From NCBI RefSeq assembly GCF_900188335.1, contig NZ_FZOY01000001.1:124001-188000 (forward strand): a stretch of DNA of 64,000 bases, given 5' to 3'. The notes under the pieces are model-generated. The model was not told the DNA's origin. It made no database searches and saw only the letters and a program-made list of their open reading frames with translations. Positions within the stretch are counted from its first letter, which is position 1. The number at the start of each line of letters is the position of its first letter. The position numbers and the translations under genes are program-made. This document shows, in pieces, positions 28,463-35,597 of this stretch. This stretch comes from Tropicimonas sediminicola. Its GTDB lineage: Bacteria; Pseudomonadota; Alphaproteobacteria; Rhodobacterales; Rhodobacteraceae.

Positions 28463-30151
28463 TCAGGCGGAGACGGTGCCCTCGCCGGTGATCTTCTCGG
28501 GCTTGGCCATCCATTCGCGGCCCTTGAGCATCGCGCCCCAGTAGACCGGCGGCAGGAGCATCTCCTTGAGCAGCCAGGCTGCGCGCGTCGGCCTGGTGCC
28601 GTCGATCACCCACTTGGGGAAGGAGGGCATAAGCGTGCCGCCATAGCCGAACTCGGCCAGCACGATCTTGCCGCGCTCGACCGTCAGCGGGCAGGAGCCG
28701 TAGCCGTTGTAGGCCCCTTGCGGGTTGCCGCCCAGGATGTCGGCGGTGACATTGGCGGCCACGACAGGGGCCTGCATCCGGGCTGCGGCGGCGGTCTTGG
28801 CGTTGGGCGCGTTCATCACGTCGCCAAGCGACCAGATGTTGTCGAAGCTCTTGTGGCGCAGCGTGATCTGGTCGACGTCCACCCAGCCGGCGGCATCGGA
28901 GAGCGGCGAGACGCGGATGAAGTCCGGCGCGGTCTGCGGCGGGCAGACATGGATCATGTCGAACTCGACCTCGATGGTGCGCGGTTCCTGCTCTGGCTCC
29001 TTCACCGCGAAGGTCGCCTTCTTCGCCGGGCCGTCGATGGCCACGAGGTTGTGGAAGAAATTGAGCTTGGCGTCGTATTTCCGCACGTAGTCCATCAGCG
29101 CGGGCACGTAGTCCTTCACCCCGAACAGCACCCCGCCGGCATTCATGAACTGGATGTCGATGTTGCCCAGCACCTCTTCGCGCCACCAGTGATCACCGGA
29201 AAGATACATCGCCTTCTGTGGCGCGCCGGCGCATTTGATCGGCATCGGCGGCTGGGTGAAGAGTGCGCGGCCCTTGCGGAGCCCCTGCACCAGCTCCCAG
29301 GTGTAGGGCGCGAGATCGTAGCGGTAGTTCGAGGTGACGCCGTTCTTGCCGAGCGTGTCGACGAGCCCGTCGACCGCATGCCAATCCAGCTTGAGCCCCG
29401 GGCAGACGATCAGGCGATCGTATTTCACCACCCGGCACCCGTCGAGAATGACGGCGTTGTTGCCCGGCTCGAAGGCGGCCACGGCGGCCTTGATCCAGTG
29501 CACACCCTTGGGGATCAGGCTCCCCATGGTGCGGGCGGTGGTGGTCGGGTCGAACACGCCGGCGCCGACCATGGTCCAGCCGGGCTGGTAATAGTGGATG
29601 TCGGCCGGGTCGATGACGGCGATGTTCAGATCGCGCATCCGGCTCTTCAGGGAGGAAGCGACCGAGATGCCGCCAGCTCCGCCGCCCACGATCACCACGT
29701 CGAACTTGGCGTCGCCGCTGTCGGTCGGGGTCTTGCCACCGTTGACGATGCGGCGGACCACGCCGCCCATGTCGTAGCCGGCGGCCTTGGCCGTGGCGAG
29801 GATCCGGGTCGGGTCCATGTCCTTGGCGTGCGACAGCGACCAGAGCGTCGTCGAGCGCATGCCGGAGCGGCAATAGGCCAGCACCGGGCCGGGCAACTCG
29901 TTCAGCGCGCGCCCGAAAGCGTCGGCCTGCGAATCCTCGACCATGCCGGAGGTCACCGGCAGGTAGCGGGCCTCCAGCCCGAGCTCCACCGCGCTGCGCT
30001 CGATCTCCTCGAAGGTCGGCTGGTCGTTGCCTTCGCCGTCGGGACGGTTGCAGATGATGGCGCGGAACCCCGCATCTTTGATCCTGGGCAGGTCGTCCGC
30101 GCTGATCTGGCCGGAGACAGACAGGCGGTCGGTCAGTGTCTTGAAATCCAT
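28463..30151 (-). CDS. Fusion of DUF442 (TIGR01244) phosphatase-like domain and sulfide:quinone oxidoreductase
   Basis: A 562-residue two-domain protein. Residues 1-135 form a DUF442/TIGR01244 domain with the loop CRSGMRS (Cys94-Ser100), like a protein-tyrosine phosphatase or rhodanese active site. Residues 150-562 form a type II (SQOR-like) sulfide:quinone oxidoreductase: FAD motif GGGAGG at 156-161, Cys307 in KCAGAPQK and Cys487 in SCPL, which match the two redox Cys of human SQOR. It oxidises sulfide and passes electrons to quinone, and may hand persulfide to the fused domain. The start at 30151 has a rich ribosome site (GGAGGAGACG). Operon context: dioxygenase upstream, SulP downstream. 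Confidence 0.92.
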   Translation of the reverse strand: MDFKTLTDRLSVSGQISADDLPRIKDAGFRAIICNRPDGEGNDQPTFEEIERSAVELGLEARYLPVTSGMVEDSQADAFGRALNELPGPVLAYCRSGMRSTTLWSLSHAKDMDPTRILATAKAAGYDMGGVVRRIVNGGKTPTDSGDAKFDVVIVGGGAGGISVASSLKSRMRDLNIAVIDPADIHYYQPGWTMVGAGVFDPTTTARTMGSLIPKGVHWIKAAVAAFEPGNNAVILDGCRVVKYDRLIVCPGLKLDWHAVDGLVDTLGKNGVTSNYRYDLAPYTWELVQGLRKGRALFTQPPMPIKCAGAPQKAMYLSGDHWWREEVLGNIDIQFMNAGGVLFGVKDYVPALMDYVRKYDAKLNFFHNLVAIDGPAKKATFAVKEPEQEPRTIEVEFDMIHVCPPQTAPDFIRVSPLSDAAGWVDVDQITLRHKSFDNIWSLGDVMNAPNAKTAAAARMQAPVVAANVTADILGGNPQGAYNGYGSCPLTVERGKIVLAEFGYGGTLMPSFPKWVIDGTRPTRAAWLLKEMLLPPVYWGAMLKGREWMAKPEKITGEGTVSA

Positions 30152-30189
30152 GGTTCTCGTCTCCTCCAAGAGAACGGCGTCCCGGGGAA

Positions 30190-30225
30190 GGCGCCGCGCG
30201 GCTCGCTTCGGAGCGTCGCGGCGCC
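30190..30225 (-). other. Stem-loop between dioxygenase and SQR genes
   Basis: GGCGCCGCG / CGCGGCGCC forms a nine-pair outer stem with further pairing (CTC/GAG) inside, in the 82-base gap between the two genes. No T-run follows, so it is probably a processing or mRNA-stability element and not a terminator. Confidence 0.45.
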
Positions 30226-30233
30226 TCGTGGTC

Positions 30234-31115
30234 TCAGAGGCCGTTGACCGGCACCTTCAGCATCGGCACGCCATCCTTGTCGCGCGGCACCTCGCCGGCG
30301 CGCATGTTCACTTGCAGCGAGGGGATGATCAGCTTGGGCATGGCGAGCTGGGCGTCGCGCTCGGTGCGGAACTTCACGAACTCTTCCTTGGTCTTGCCGG
30401 CGCCGACGTGGATGTTGTGCGCCTTTTCGTCGGCCACTGTGGTCTCCCACTGGATGTCACGGCCGTTCGGGCCGTAGTCGTGGCACATGAAGAGCCGCGT
30501 CTCGTCGGGCAGGGCCAACACCTTCTGGATGCTGTCGTAGAGCGTGCCGGCGTCGCCGCCGGGGAAATCGGCCCGTGCCGAGCCGCCATCGGGCATGAAG
30601 AGCGTGTCGCCGACAAAGGCGGCATTGCCCATCACGTGCACCATGCAGGCCGGCGTGTGGCCCGGCGTGTGCATCGCGAAGACAGGCATCTGGCCGACCA
30701 TGTAGGTGTCGCCGTCCTTGAACAGGGCGTCGAACTGCGACCCGTCGCGCTGGAACTCGGTGCCTTCGTTGAAGATCTTGCCGAAAACGTCCTGCACGGT
30801 GACGATGTGCTCGCCGATGCCGATCTTGCCGCCCAGCTTCTCCTGGATGTAGGGCGCGGCGGACAGGTGGTCGGCGTGGACATGGGTCTCGATCAGCCAC
30901 TCGAGCTTGAGACCATTTTCCTGCACGAACTTGATGAGCTCGTCGGCATGTTCATAGGTGATCCGGCCGGCGGCGTAATCGATGTCCATCACGGAGTCGA
31001 CGATGGCGCAGGCGTCGGAGGCCGGGTCCTTCACGACATAGCTGATGGTGTTGGTCGCCGGGTCGAAGAAGCCGGTGACCTCGGGTTTCAGAGAGGTATC
31101 GACAGGGTATTCCAT
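30234..31115 (-). CDS. Persulfide dioxygenase-like metallo-beta-lactamase-fold protein
   Basis: A 293-residue MBL-fold protein. The metal motif HVHADH is at residues 78-83, with TPGHT, GDTLF and CHDYG as the further ligands. Together with an SQR gene this pattern matches ETHE1/Blh-type persulfide dioxygenases, non-haem iron enzymes that oxidise persulfide to sulfite. The insertion of about 50 residues before the CHDYG His, typical of the Blh group, is present (SQFDALFKDGDTYMVG). The start at 31115 follows AGGAGGAAACC. The next upstream gene ends 10 bases before this start. Confidence 0.9.
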   Translation of the reverse strand: MEYPVDTSLKPEVTGFFDPATNTISYVVKDPASDACAIVDSVMDIDYAAGRITYEHADELIKFVQENGLKLEWLIETHVHADHLSAAPYIQEKLGGKIGIGEHIVTVQDVFGKIFNEGTEFQRDGSQFDALFKDGDTYMVGQMPVFAMHTPGHTPACMVHVMGNAAFVGDTLFMPDGGSARADFPGGDAGTLYDSIQKVLALPDETRLFMCHDYGPNGRDIQWETTVADEKAHNIHVGAGKTKEEFVKFRTERDAQLAMPKLIIPSLQVNMRAGEVPRDKDGVPMLKVPVNGL

Positions 31116-31125
31116 GGTTTCCTCC

Positions 31126-31641
31126 TCAGGTGTTGTCGGCTTCGGGCGCGACATCGCGGGGCAGGTGGGTCAGCGGGCCATGCGGGGCGGGCTTGTGCTC
31201 GGCATAGTTCGGTGTCTGGAACCGGACGGACATGTGGGTGTTGATGAACCGGGCCAGCGCCATGCCGCCGATCAGCGCCGCGGCAAAGATCAGGACCTCG
31301 GAGCGGCCGGTGCCGATCGCGGGCAGCGCCCCGCCGGGGCAGAAGCCGGACATTCCCCAGCCCACGCCGAAGACGGCCGAGCCGCCGAGCAGTTTCAGGT
31401 CGATGCTGCGGTTCTGCGGAAGGTGGAACATCTGGTCGAAGCTCGGTCCCGGCCGGCCAAGAACCCAGCGGTAGCCGAAGAAGGTCACGACCAGTGCACC
31501 GCCCATGACGAAGGCGAGGGACGGGTCCCAGGTGCCGGCGATGTCGAAGAAGTTCAGCACCTTCTCCGGGTTCGCCATGCCGGAGATCGAGATCCCCAGG
31601 CCGAAGATCAGGCCGATCAGGTATGTCAGCAGCAGGCGCAT
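31126..31641 (-). CDS. pmpB: YeeE/YedE-family (DUF6691) sulfur-compound transporter subunit
   Basis: A 171-residue membrane protein with four or five hydrophobic segments. The Cys motif GMSGFCPGGAL lies near residue 104, as in the second half of the thiosulfate transporter YeeE/TsuA. Half-length YeeE pairs (PmpA/PmpB) occur with sulfide oxidation genes and are thought to move sulfur compounds across the membrane. It begins one base after the stop of its partner and ends just before the dioxygenase start. Confidence 0.85.
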   Translation of the reverse strand: MRLLLTYLIGLIFGLGISISGMANPEKVLNFFDIAGTWDPSLAFVMGGALVVTFFGYRWVLGRPGPSFDQMFHLPQNRSIDLKLLGGSAVFGVGWGMSGFCPGGALPAIGTGRSEVLIFAAALIGGMALARFINTHMSVRFQTPNYAEHKPAPHGPLTHLPRDVAPEADNT

Positions 31642-31642
31642 G

Positions 31643-32071
31643 TCAGACCCCCATCACGTGCCGGGTGACGTAGACGGTCAGCCCGGTGGTCAGCATGAAG
31701 GTGAGCGTCGCGGCCAGCGAGCGCGGCGACAGGCGCGCCAGCCCGCAGACGCCGTGACCCGATGTGCAGCCGGATCCGTAGGAGACGCCGAGGCCGACGA
31801 GCAGACCGCCGATTACCAGCATCGGCGTCGAGCTCGGCACGGTGATCTCCGGCCAGCCGCCGGTCAGCATCAGGAAGAGGGCGGGGCCGCTGATCATTCC
31901 GGCGAGGATCGCCCACCGCCAGGAGCGGTCGTCCTCGCCCCAGATCGCCGCGGCAAGGATGCCCGTGGCGCCCATGATGCGGCCCAGGACGAGCATGAGC
32001 AGAACGGCGGCCAGCCCGATAAGGCTGCCGCCGAGGAGAGACGCCAGAGGCGTGAAGTTCACGATTTCCAT
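31643..32071 (-). CDS. pmpA: YeeE/YedE-family sulfur-compound transporter subunit
   Basis: A 142-residue membrane protein with four hydrophobic segments. The YeeE hallmark GSGCTSGHGVCGLARLS carries two conserved Cys near residues 102 and 109; in YeeE these relay thiosulfate through the membrane. With the following half protein it would form one complete transporter. The gene is packed tightly between DUF2892 and pmpB, four and two bases from its neighbours. Confidence 0.87.
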   Translation of the reverse strand: MEIVNFTPLASLLGGSLIGLAAVLLMLVLGRIMGATGILAAAIWGEDDRSWRWAILAGMISGPALFLMLTGGWPEITVPSSTPMLVIGGLLVGLGVSYGSGCTSGHGVCGLARLSPRSLAATLTFMLTTGLTVYVTRHVMGV

Positions 32072-32074
32072 GTG

Positions 32075-32281
32075 TCAGGTCTTGGTCTTGCAGGTCTTGA
32101 TCCCGAGGATCTGGTAAGGCGGGCAGTATCCCATGGCTGAGGTGCCGAGCATCACGAGGCCGACGATGGCCGCGATGGTGGACCACAATCCGCTCCAGCC
32201 GGCGCTGAAGGCCGCGATCAACAGCACGACGCCGATGACGGCACGGATGGCGCGGTCGGCGGTGCCCATATTCTTGGTCAT
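32075..32281 (-). CDS. DUF2892 (YgaP-like) membrane protein
   Basis: A 68-residue protein with two hydrophobic segments (about residues 12-28 and 33-50), then GYCPPYQILGIKTC. This is the DUF2892 module, which in YgaP is fused to a rhodanese domain; here it stands alone as the first full gene of the sulfide operon. The two C-terminal Cys may hold or bind persulfide or metal, an inference. The promoter and SqrR-like operator lie about 210 bases upstream. Confidence 0.85.
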   Translation of the reverse strand: MTKNMGTADRAIRAVIGVVLLIAAFSAGWSGLWSTIAAIVGLVMLGTSAMGYCPPYQILGIKTCKTKT

Positions 32282-32317
32282 GGTAGCGTTCCCTTCATGG
32301 TCAGTTTCGAGGCGAGT

Positions 32318-32431
32318 CTACCCCGAGTCGCAGTGAGGTTTCAGTGACGATGTCACCGAAACCGATGCCGCAAATGCGCATTCCAAGATCCCGGACCGGG
32401 ATCCGGGGGCGGGCGCGCCGGCGTCGGACAT
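32318..32431 (-). CDS. Possible 37-residue leader ORF of the sulfide operon
   Basis: An open frame in the long 5' leader, starting with ATG behind AAAGAAGGG, which is a good ribosome site, and ending 37 bases before the DUF2892 start. It encodes a peptide with two Cys, in ILECAF and KPHCD, and no recognised domain. It could be a leader peptide that couples thiol status to expression, or a chance ORF; nothing else supports translation. Confidence 0.2.
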   Translation of the reverse strand: MSDAGAPAPGSRSGILECAFAASVSVTSSLKPHCDSG

Positions 32432-32488
32432 GAACTGCCCTTCTTTCCTTTGCCCAGGAGGGCGGTATCGCTCACTTGGGTACCGCGA

Positions 32489-32518
32489 TTTATAAATTCA
32501 AGAATGTGAATTTGTAAA
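32489..32518 (-). promoter_or_regulatory. Sulfide operon promoter with SqrR-like operator in the spacer
   Basis: On the minus strand, -35 TTTACA (32513-32518) and -10 TATAAA (32489-32494) are separated by 18 bases. The spacer carries AAATTC-N8-GAATTT (32494-32513), a perfect ATTC-N8-GAAT inverted repeat of the type bound by the persulfide-sensing ArsR-family repressor SqrR. A repressor there would block RNA polymerase directly. Transcription would begin near 32480, leaving a leader of about 200 bases. A perfect inverted repeat GATCCCGG-A-CCGGGATC (32387-32403) lies in that leader. Confidence 0.65.
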
Positions 32519-32527
32519 GGGAAAAGG

Positions 32528-33184
32528 TCAGGCTGCCGTGGCGGCGATGCCGGCGATCGCGGCGCGGTCCGTGATCTCGATGGTCCCGCGGGCCTGTTCG
32601 ATCCAGCCGCGCCGATGGAATTCCGCAAGCTGGCGCGAGACGACCTCGCGCGCGGTGCCGAGTTCGGCGGCAAGTTTCTGGTGCGTGGCCTTGACGGTTC
32701 CGTCCTGTGCGAGATCGAGCAGCCTTTGTGCCAGCCGGATGTCCATCCGTCGGAATGCAACTTCCTCGATGACCATGAAGAGGTCGGTGATCCGCCGGGA
32801 GTAATTGTCGAACACGAAGCGGCGGAACGCGTCGGACCCGGCGATCAGCTCGTCGAACACCGGCCGGGGAATCGCCGCGGCCTCGACGGCGGTCTCGGTC
32901 ACGCCCTCGGCGGCGTATTCCTCCTGGCCGAGCAGGCAGGCGGTGGTCAGGACGCAGCTTTCGCCGGCCTTCACGCGATAGAGCACGATCTCGCGGCCGG
33001 TCTCGGAGATCTTCTGAACCCGAACCGTGCCGTCGAGCAGCAGCAGCAGCGAGTCCGGTTCCCGGCCGGGGCCGAAGACCGTTGTCCCCTCCGGCACGCG
33101 GAGTACCTGGCTGCGCGCCTCGAGCAGATCCCGGGCGTTGCCTTCCAGGTCAGCAAGGCCGGTGAACAGATCGATCCAGGACAT
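32528..33184 (-). CDS. Crp/Fnr-family transcription regulator
   Basis: A 218-residue Crp/Fnr protein with an N-terminal cyclic-nucleotide-like beta-roll (about residues 25-125) and a C-terminal winged helix with the recognition segment TAREVVSRQLAEF. Cys residues in GESCVLTTACLLG sit in the sensing domain; they do not match the FNR four-Cys iron-sulfur pattern. The gene precedes the sulfide operon on the same strand and ends 14 bases from the operator. A role in sulfur or redox control is likely from position. Related regulators often accompany pmpAB-type genes. Confidence 0.85.
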   Translation of the reverse strand: MSWIDLFTGLADLEGNARDLLEARSQVLRVPEGTTVFGPGREPDSLLLLLDGTVRVQKISETGREIVLYRVKAGESCVLTTACLLGQEEYAAEGVTETAVEAAAIPRPVFDELIAGSDAFRRFVFDNYSRRITDLFMVIEEVAFRRMDIRLAQRLLDLAQDGTVKATHQKLAAELGTAREVVSRQLAEFHRRGWIEQARGTIEITDRAAIAGIAATAA

Positions 33185-33576
33185 GACGTACCTCGCTCCG
33201 TCGGCGGTCCCTTCTGTCTAGCCTGCGCATCGACGGGCGCAAGCGGCAGTGACGCGGGCAGGCTGCGCATCTGCGACCTTGCGCCGGGCGGTGGCGCTAG
33301 CGGGAGCGTAAACACGTGCGCAGACACGGGAATGTCGCAGGCAAATCGCGATGCCGGGCCTTGACGACCTCCCATGGCTGGGCGGAATACTAGAGGGCCG
33401 CGCGGCGCGGTCATCCCGGTGAGCCAGACCGGGAACGTACCGGCCGGGCCACGGGGCAGGATCAGACGGCGGCCAGAGTCCGCGCGGGATCCGGCAAGGT
33501 CCGCCCCAAGAAGCGGGCCAGATCGCGCATCGAGGTCTCCGACCGCCAAACCGGCAAAGTTTGGAGGAACTCTAAG
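33185..33576. other. 392-base gap between divergent crp-type and EF-G-like genes
   Basis: No gene is supported. A candidate promoter TTGACG (33361-33366) with AATACT 19 bases on points to the EF-G-like gene and would leave a leader of about 180 bases. Just before that gene, CCAAAC-N7-GTTTGG (33546-33564) forms a six-pair hairpin that overlaps the first bases of the ribosome site GGAGGA (33563-33568), so folding could limit translation. Confidence 0.45.
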
Positions 33577-35502
33577 ATGCGATGCTTCACTGTCCTGGGC
33601 CCATCGAGCTCGGGCAAGACGACCCTGATCGAGGCGCTCAGCCAACTCGACTCCAAACCCGTCAAGTCCGAGCTTTCCGAGTTCTTTTCGCTGACCGAAT
33701 TCACCTATCTCGACGAGCCGTGGTGCGCCTTCGACATTGCCGGCGGCGCGGATTACCTCGGTTTCGCCGGCGAGGCGCTGGCCGCGAGCGACGCGGCGAT
33801 TCTCTGCGTGCCGCCCGAGCCCGAGGCGGCGGTGCTCTGCGCCCCCTACCTGCGGCTGATCGAGGAGAGCGGCACGCCCTGCGTGCTCTTCATCAACCGC
33901 ATGGACACCACGGACAACCGCGTCCGTGACATCGTCGCGGCGCTGCAATCCTATGCGAACCACACGATCATCCTGCGCCAGGTGCCGATCCACGACGGTG
34001 GAGAGATCGTCGGCACCGTCGACCTGATCTCCGAACGGGCCTGGGAATTCCAGGAGGGCAAGCCCTCGAACCTTATCGAGATCCCGGATGGCGTACGTGC
34101 GCGGGAAGAGGAGGCCCGCGCCGAGCTGCTGGAGCACCTGTCGGATTTCGACGATCACCTGCTGGAGGAGCTGATCGAGGACAAGGCGCCACCGCGCGAC
34201 GAGGTCTACGACGTCGCCGCCCACGTGCTGCGCGACAACGACGACATCCCGGCCTTCCTCGGGTCGGCCGCCGCGAAGAACGGCATCACCCGGCTGATGA
34301 AATCGCTGCGCCACGAGGCGCCCTCGGTCGAGGCGACGGCGGAACGGCTAGGGCGGGAGGCCGACGCCATCGGTGTCTTCGCCAGCTTCCGCAAGCACAT
34401 GGGCAAGGCCGTCGTGCTGCGGGCCCTCGGCTCGGAGATCGGGGCCGGCGCCAACCTGGGCGGCGCGGGCATCGGCAACCTGAGCGGCATCGACGGCAAG
34501 CATCCCGTGCAGTCCATTCCCGTGGGTGCGGTGGGGGTCGCGGTGAAATCCGACCATCTGGATGCGGGTTACACCTATACCGCAAATGGCCGCGAGGCGT
34601 TGGATGACTGGTGCCGCGGCCACCCGCCCAGCCACGCCTGCCTCGTCACGCCGGTGCACGAGAAGGACGACGCCCGGCTGTCCAGCGCGCTCGCCCGCAT
34701 CGCCGAGATCGATCCGGGGCTCGCGGTGGAGCAGGACGAGGCCAGCGGCCACGCCGCCGTGCGGCTGCAGGGGCCGATGCACCTGCGGCGGGTCCAGGCG
34801 CAGCTGGAAGGGGATTTCGGCATCTCGGTGGAGACCGCGCCGGTGGCGGCCAGCTACCGCGAGACGATCACCCGGACCGTCCAGCACCAGCACCGCCACC
34901 GCAAGCAATCGGGCGGGGCGGGCCAGTTCGCGGATGTCCACATGACCATCGCGCCGCGCGACCGGGGCACCGGCTTTGCCTTTGACGAGGTGGTGAAGGG
35001 CGGGGCGGTGCCGCGCAACTACATCCCGGCGGTCGAGTCCGGGGCGCAGGATGCGCTGGTCCGTGGTCCGCTGGGCTTCCCGGTGATCGACGTCGCCGTG
35101 ACCCTGACCGACGGCAAGGCGCATTCCGTCGACAGCTCCGACTTCGCGTTCCGCGCCGCGGGCAAGGCCTGCGTCAAGGAGGCGCTCGGAGAGGCCGGGC
35201 CGGTGCTGTTGCAGCCGATCGACCAGGTGAACATCCACGTGCCGTCGATCTTCTCCGGCGCCATCGTGACGCTGGTGTCCTCGCTCAAGGGGCAGGTGCT
35301 CGGCTTCGACCCGAATCCGAACGCCAAGGGATGGGACATCTTCCACGCGATGCTGCCCGATTCCTCGCTGGACGAACTGTCCCGCGCGCTCGGCGGCGCG
35401 GCGCAGGGCACCGCCTGGTTCGAGGCCAGCTTCGACCATTACCAGGAGTTGCATGGCAAGGAGGCGGAAAGGATCAGCGCCGAGGCCAAGGAACCGGCCT
35501 GA
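33577..35502 (+). CDS. Elongation factor G-like GTPase with altered G domain
   Basis: A 641-residue EF-G paralogue, about 50 residues shorter than EF-G. The P-loop GPSSSGKT is at residues 8-15 and the NKxD motif reads NRMD (107-110). The G3 motif DTPGH reads DIAGG (53-57), so the catalytic His of EF-G is Gly57. Only 38 residues separate G1 from G3, too few for a normal switch I, and no RGITI segment is present. Domains II-V follow, with HRKQSGGAGQFADV and GWDIFHAMLP, as in EF-G. It may bind ribosomes without ordinary GTP-driven translocation, for example in recycling or stress; that is inference. Confidence 0.85.
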   Translation: MRCFTVLGPSSSGKTTLIEALSQLDSKPVKSELSEFFSLTEFTYLDEPWCAFDIAGGADYLGFAGEALAASDAAILCVPPEPEAAVLCAPYLRLIEESGTPCVLFINRMDTTDNRVRDIVAALQSYANHTIILRQVPIHDGGEIVGTVDLISERAWEFQEGKPSNLIEIPDGVRAREEEARAELLEHLSDFDDHLLEELIEDKAPPRDEVYDVAAHVLRDNDDIPAFLGSAAAKNGITRLMKSLRHEAPSVEATAERLGREADAIGVFASFRKHMGKAVVLRALGSEIGAGANLGGAGIGNLSGIDGKHPVQSIPVGAVGVAVKSDHLDAGYTYTANGREALDDWCRGHPPSHACLVTPVHEKDDARLSSALARIAEIDPGLAVEQDEASGHAAVRLQGPMHLRRVQAQLEGDFGISVETAPVAASYRETITRTVQHQHRHRKQSGGAGQFADVHMTIAPRDRGTGFAFDEVVKGGAVPRNYIPAVESGAQDALVRGPLGFPVIDVAVTLTDGKAHSVDSSDFAFRAAGKACVKEALGEAGPVLLQPIDQVNIHVPSIFSGAIVTLVSSLKGQVLGFDPNPNAKGWDIFHAMLPDSSLDELSRALGGAAQGTAWFEASFDHYQELHGKEAERISAEAKEPA

Positions 35503-35526
35503 CGGGCCCCGTCGCAAAATGAAAAT

Positions 35527-35550
35527 CGCCGGGCAGGTTTCTGCCCGGCG
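35527..35550 (-). terminator. Terminator of the polyol operon
   Basis: CGCCGGGCAG-gttt-CTGCCCGGCG is a ten-pair stem. On the minus strand it is followed by ATTTTCATTTTG, which fits an intrinsic terminator for the mtlK end (stop at 35598). On the plus strand no T-run follows, though it may also slow transcription from the EF-G-like gene. Confidence 0.75.
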
Positions 35551-35597
35551 GTCTCAGGTGTCGCGACTGCGGCTCTGACGTGCAGCCGTGAGCTGTC

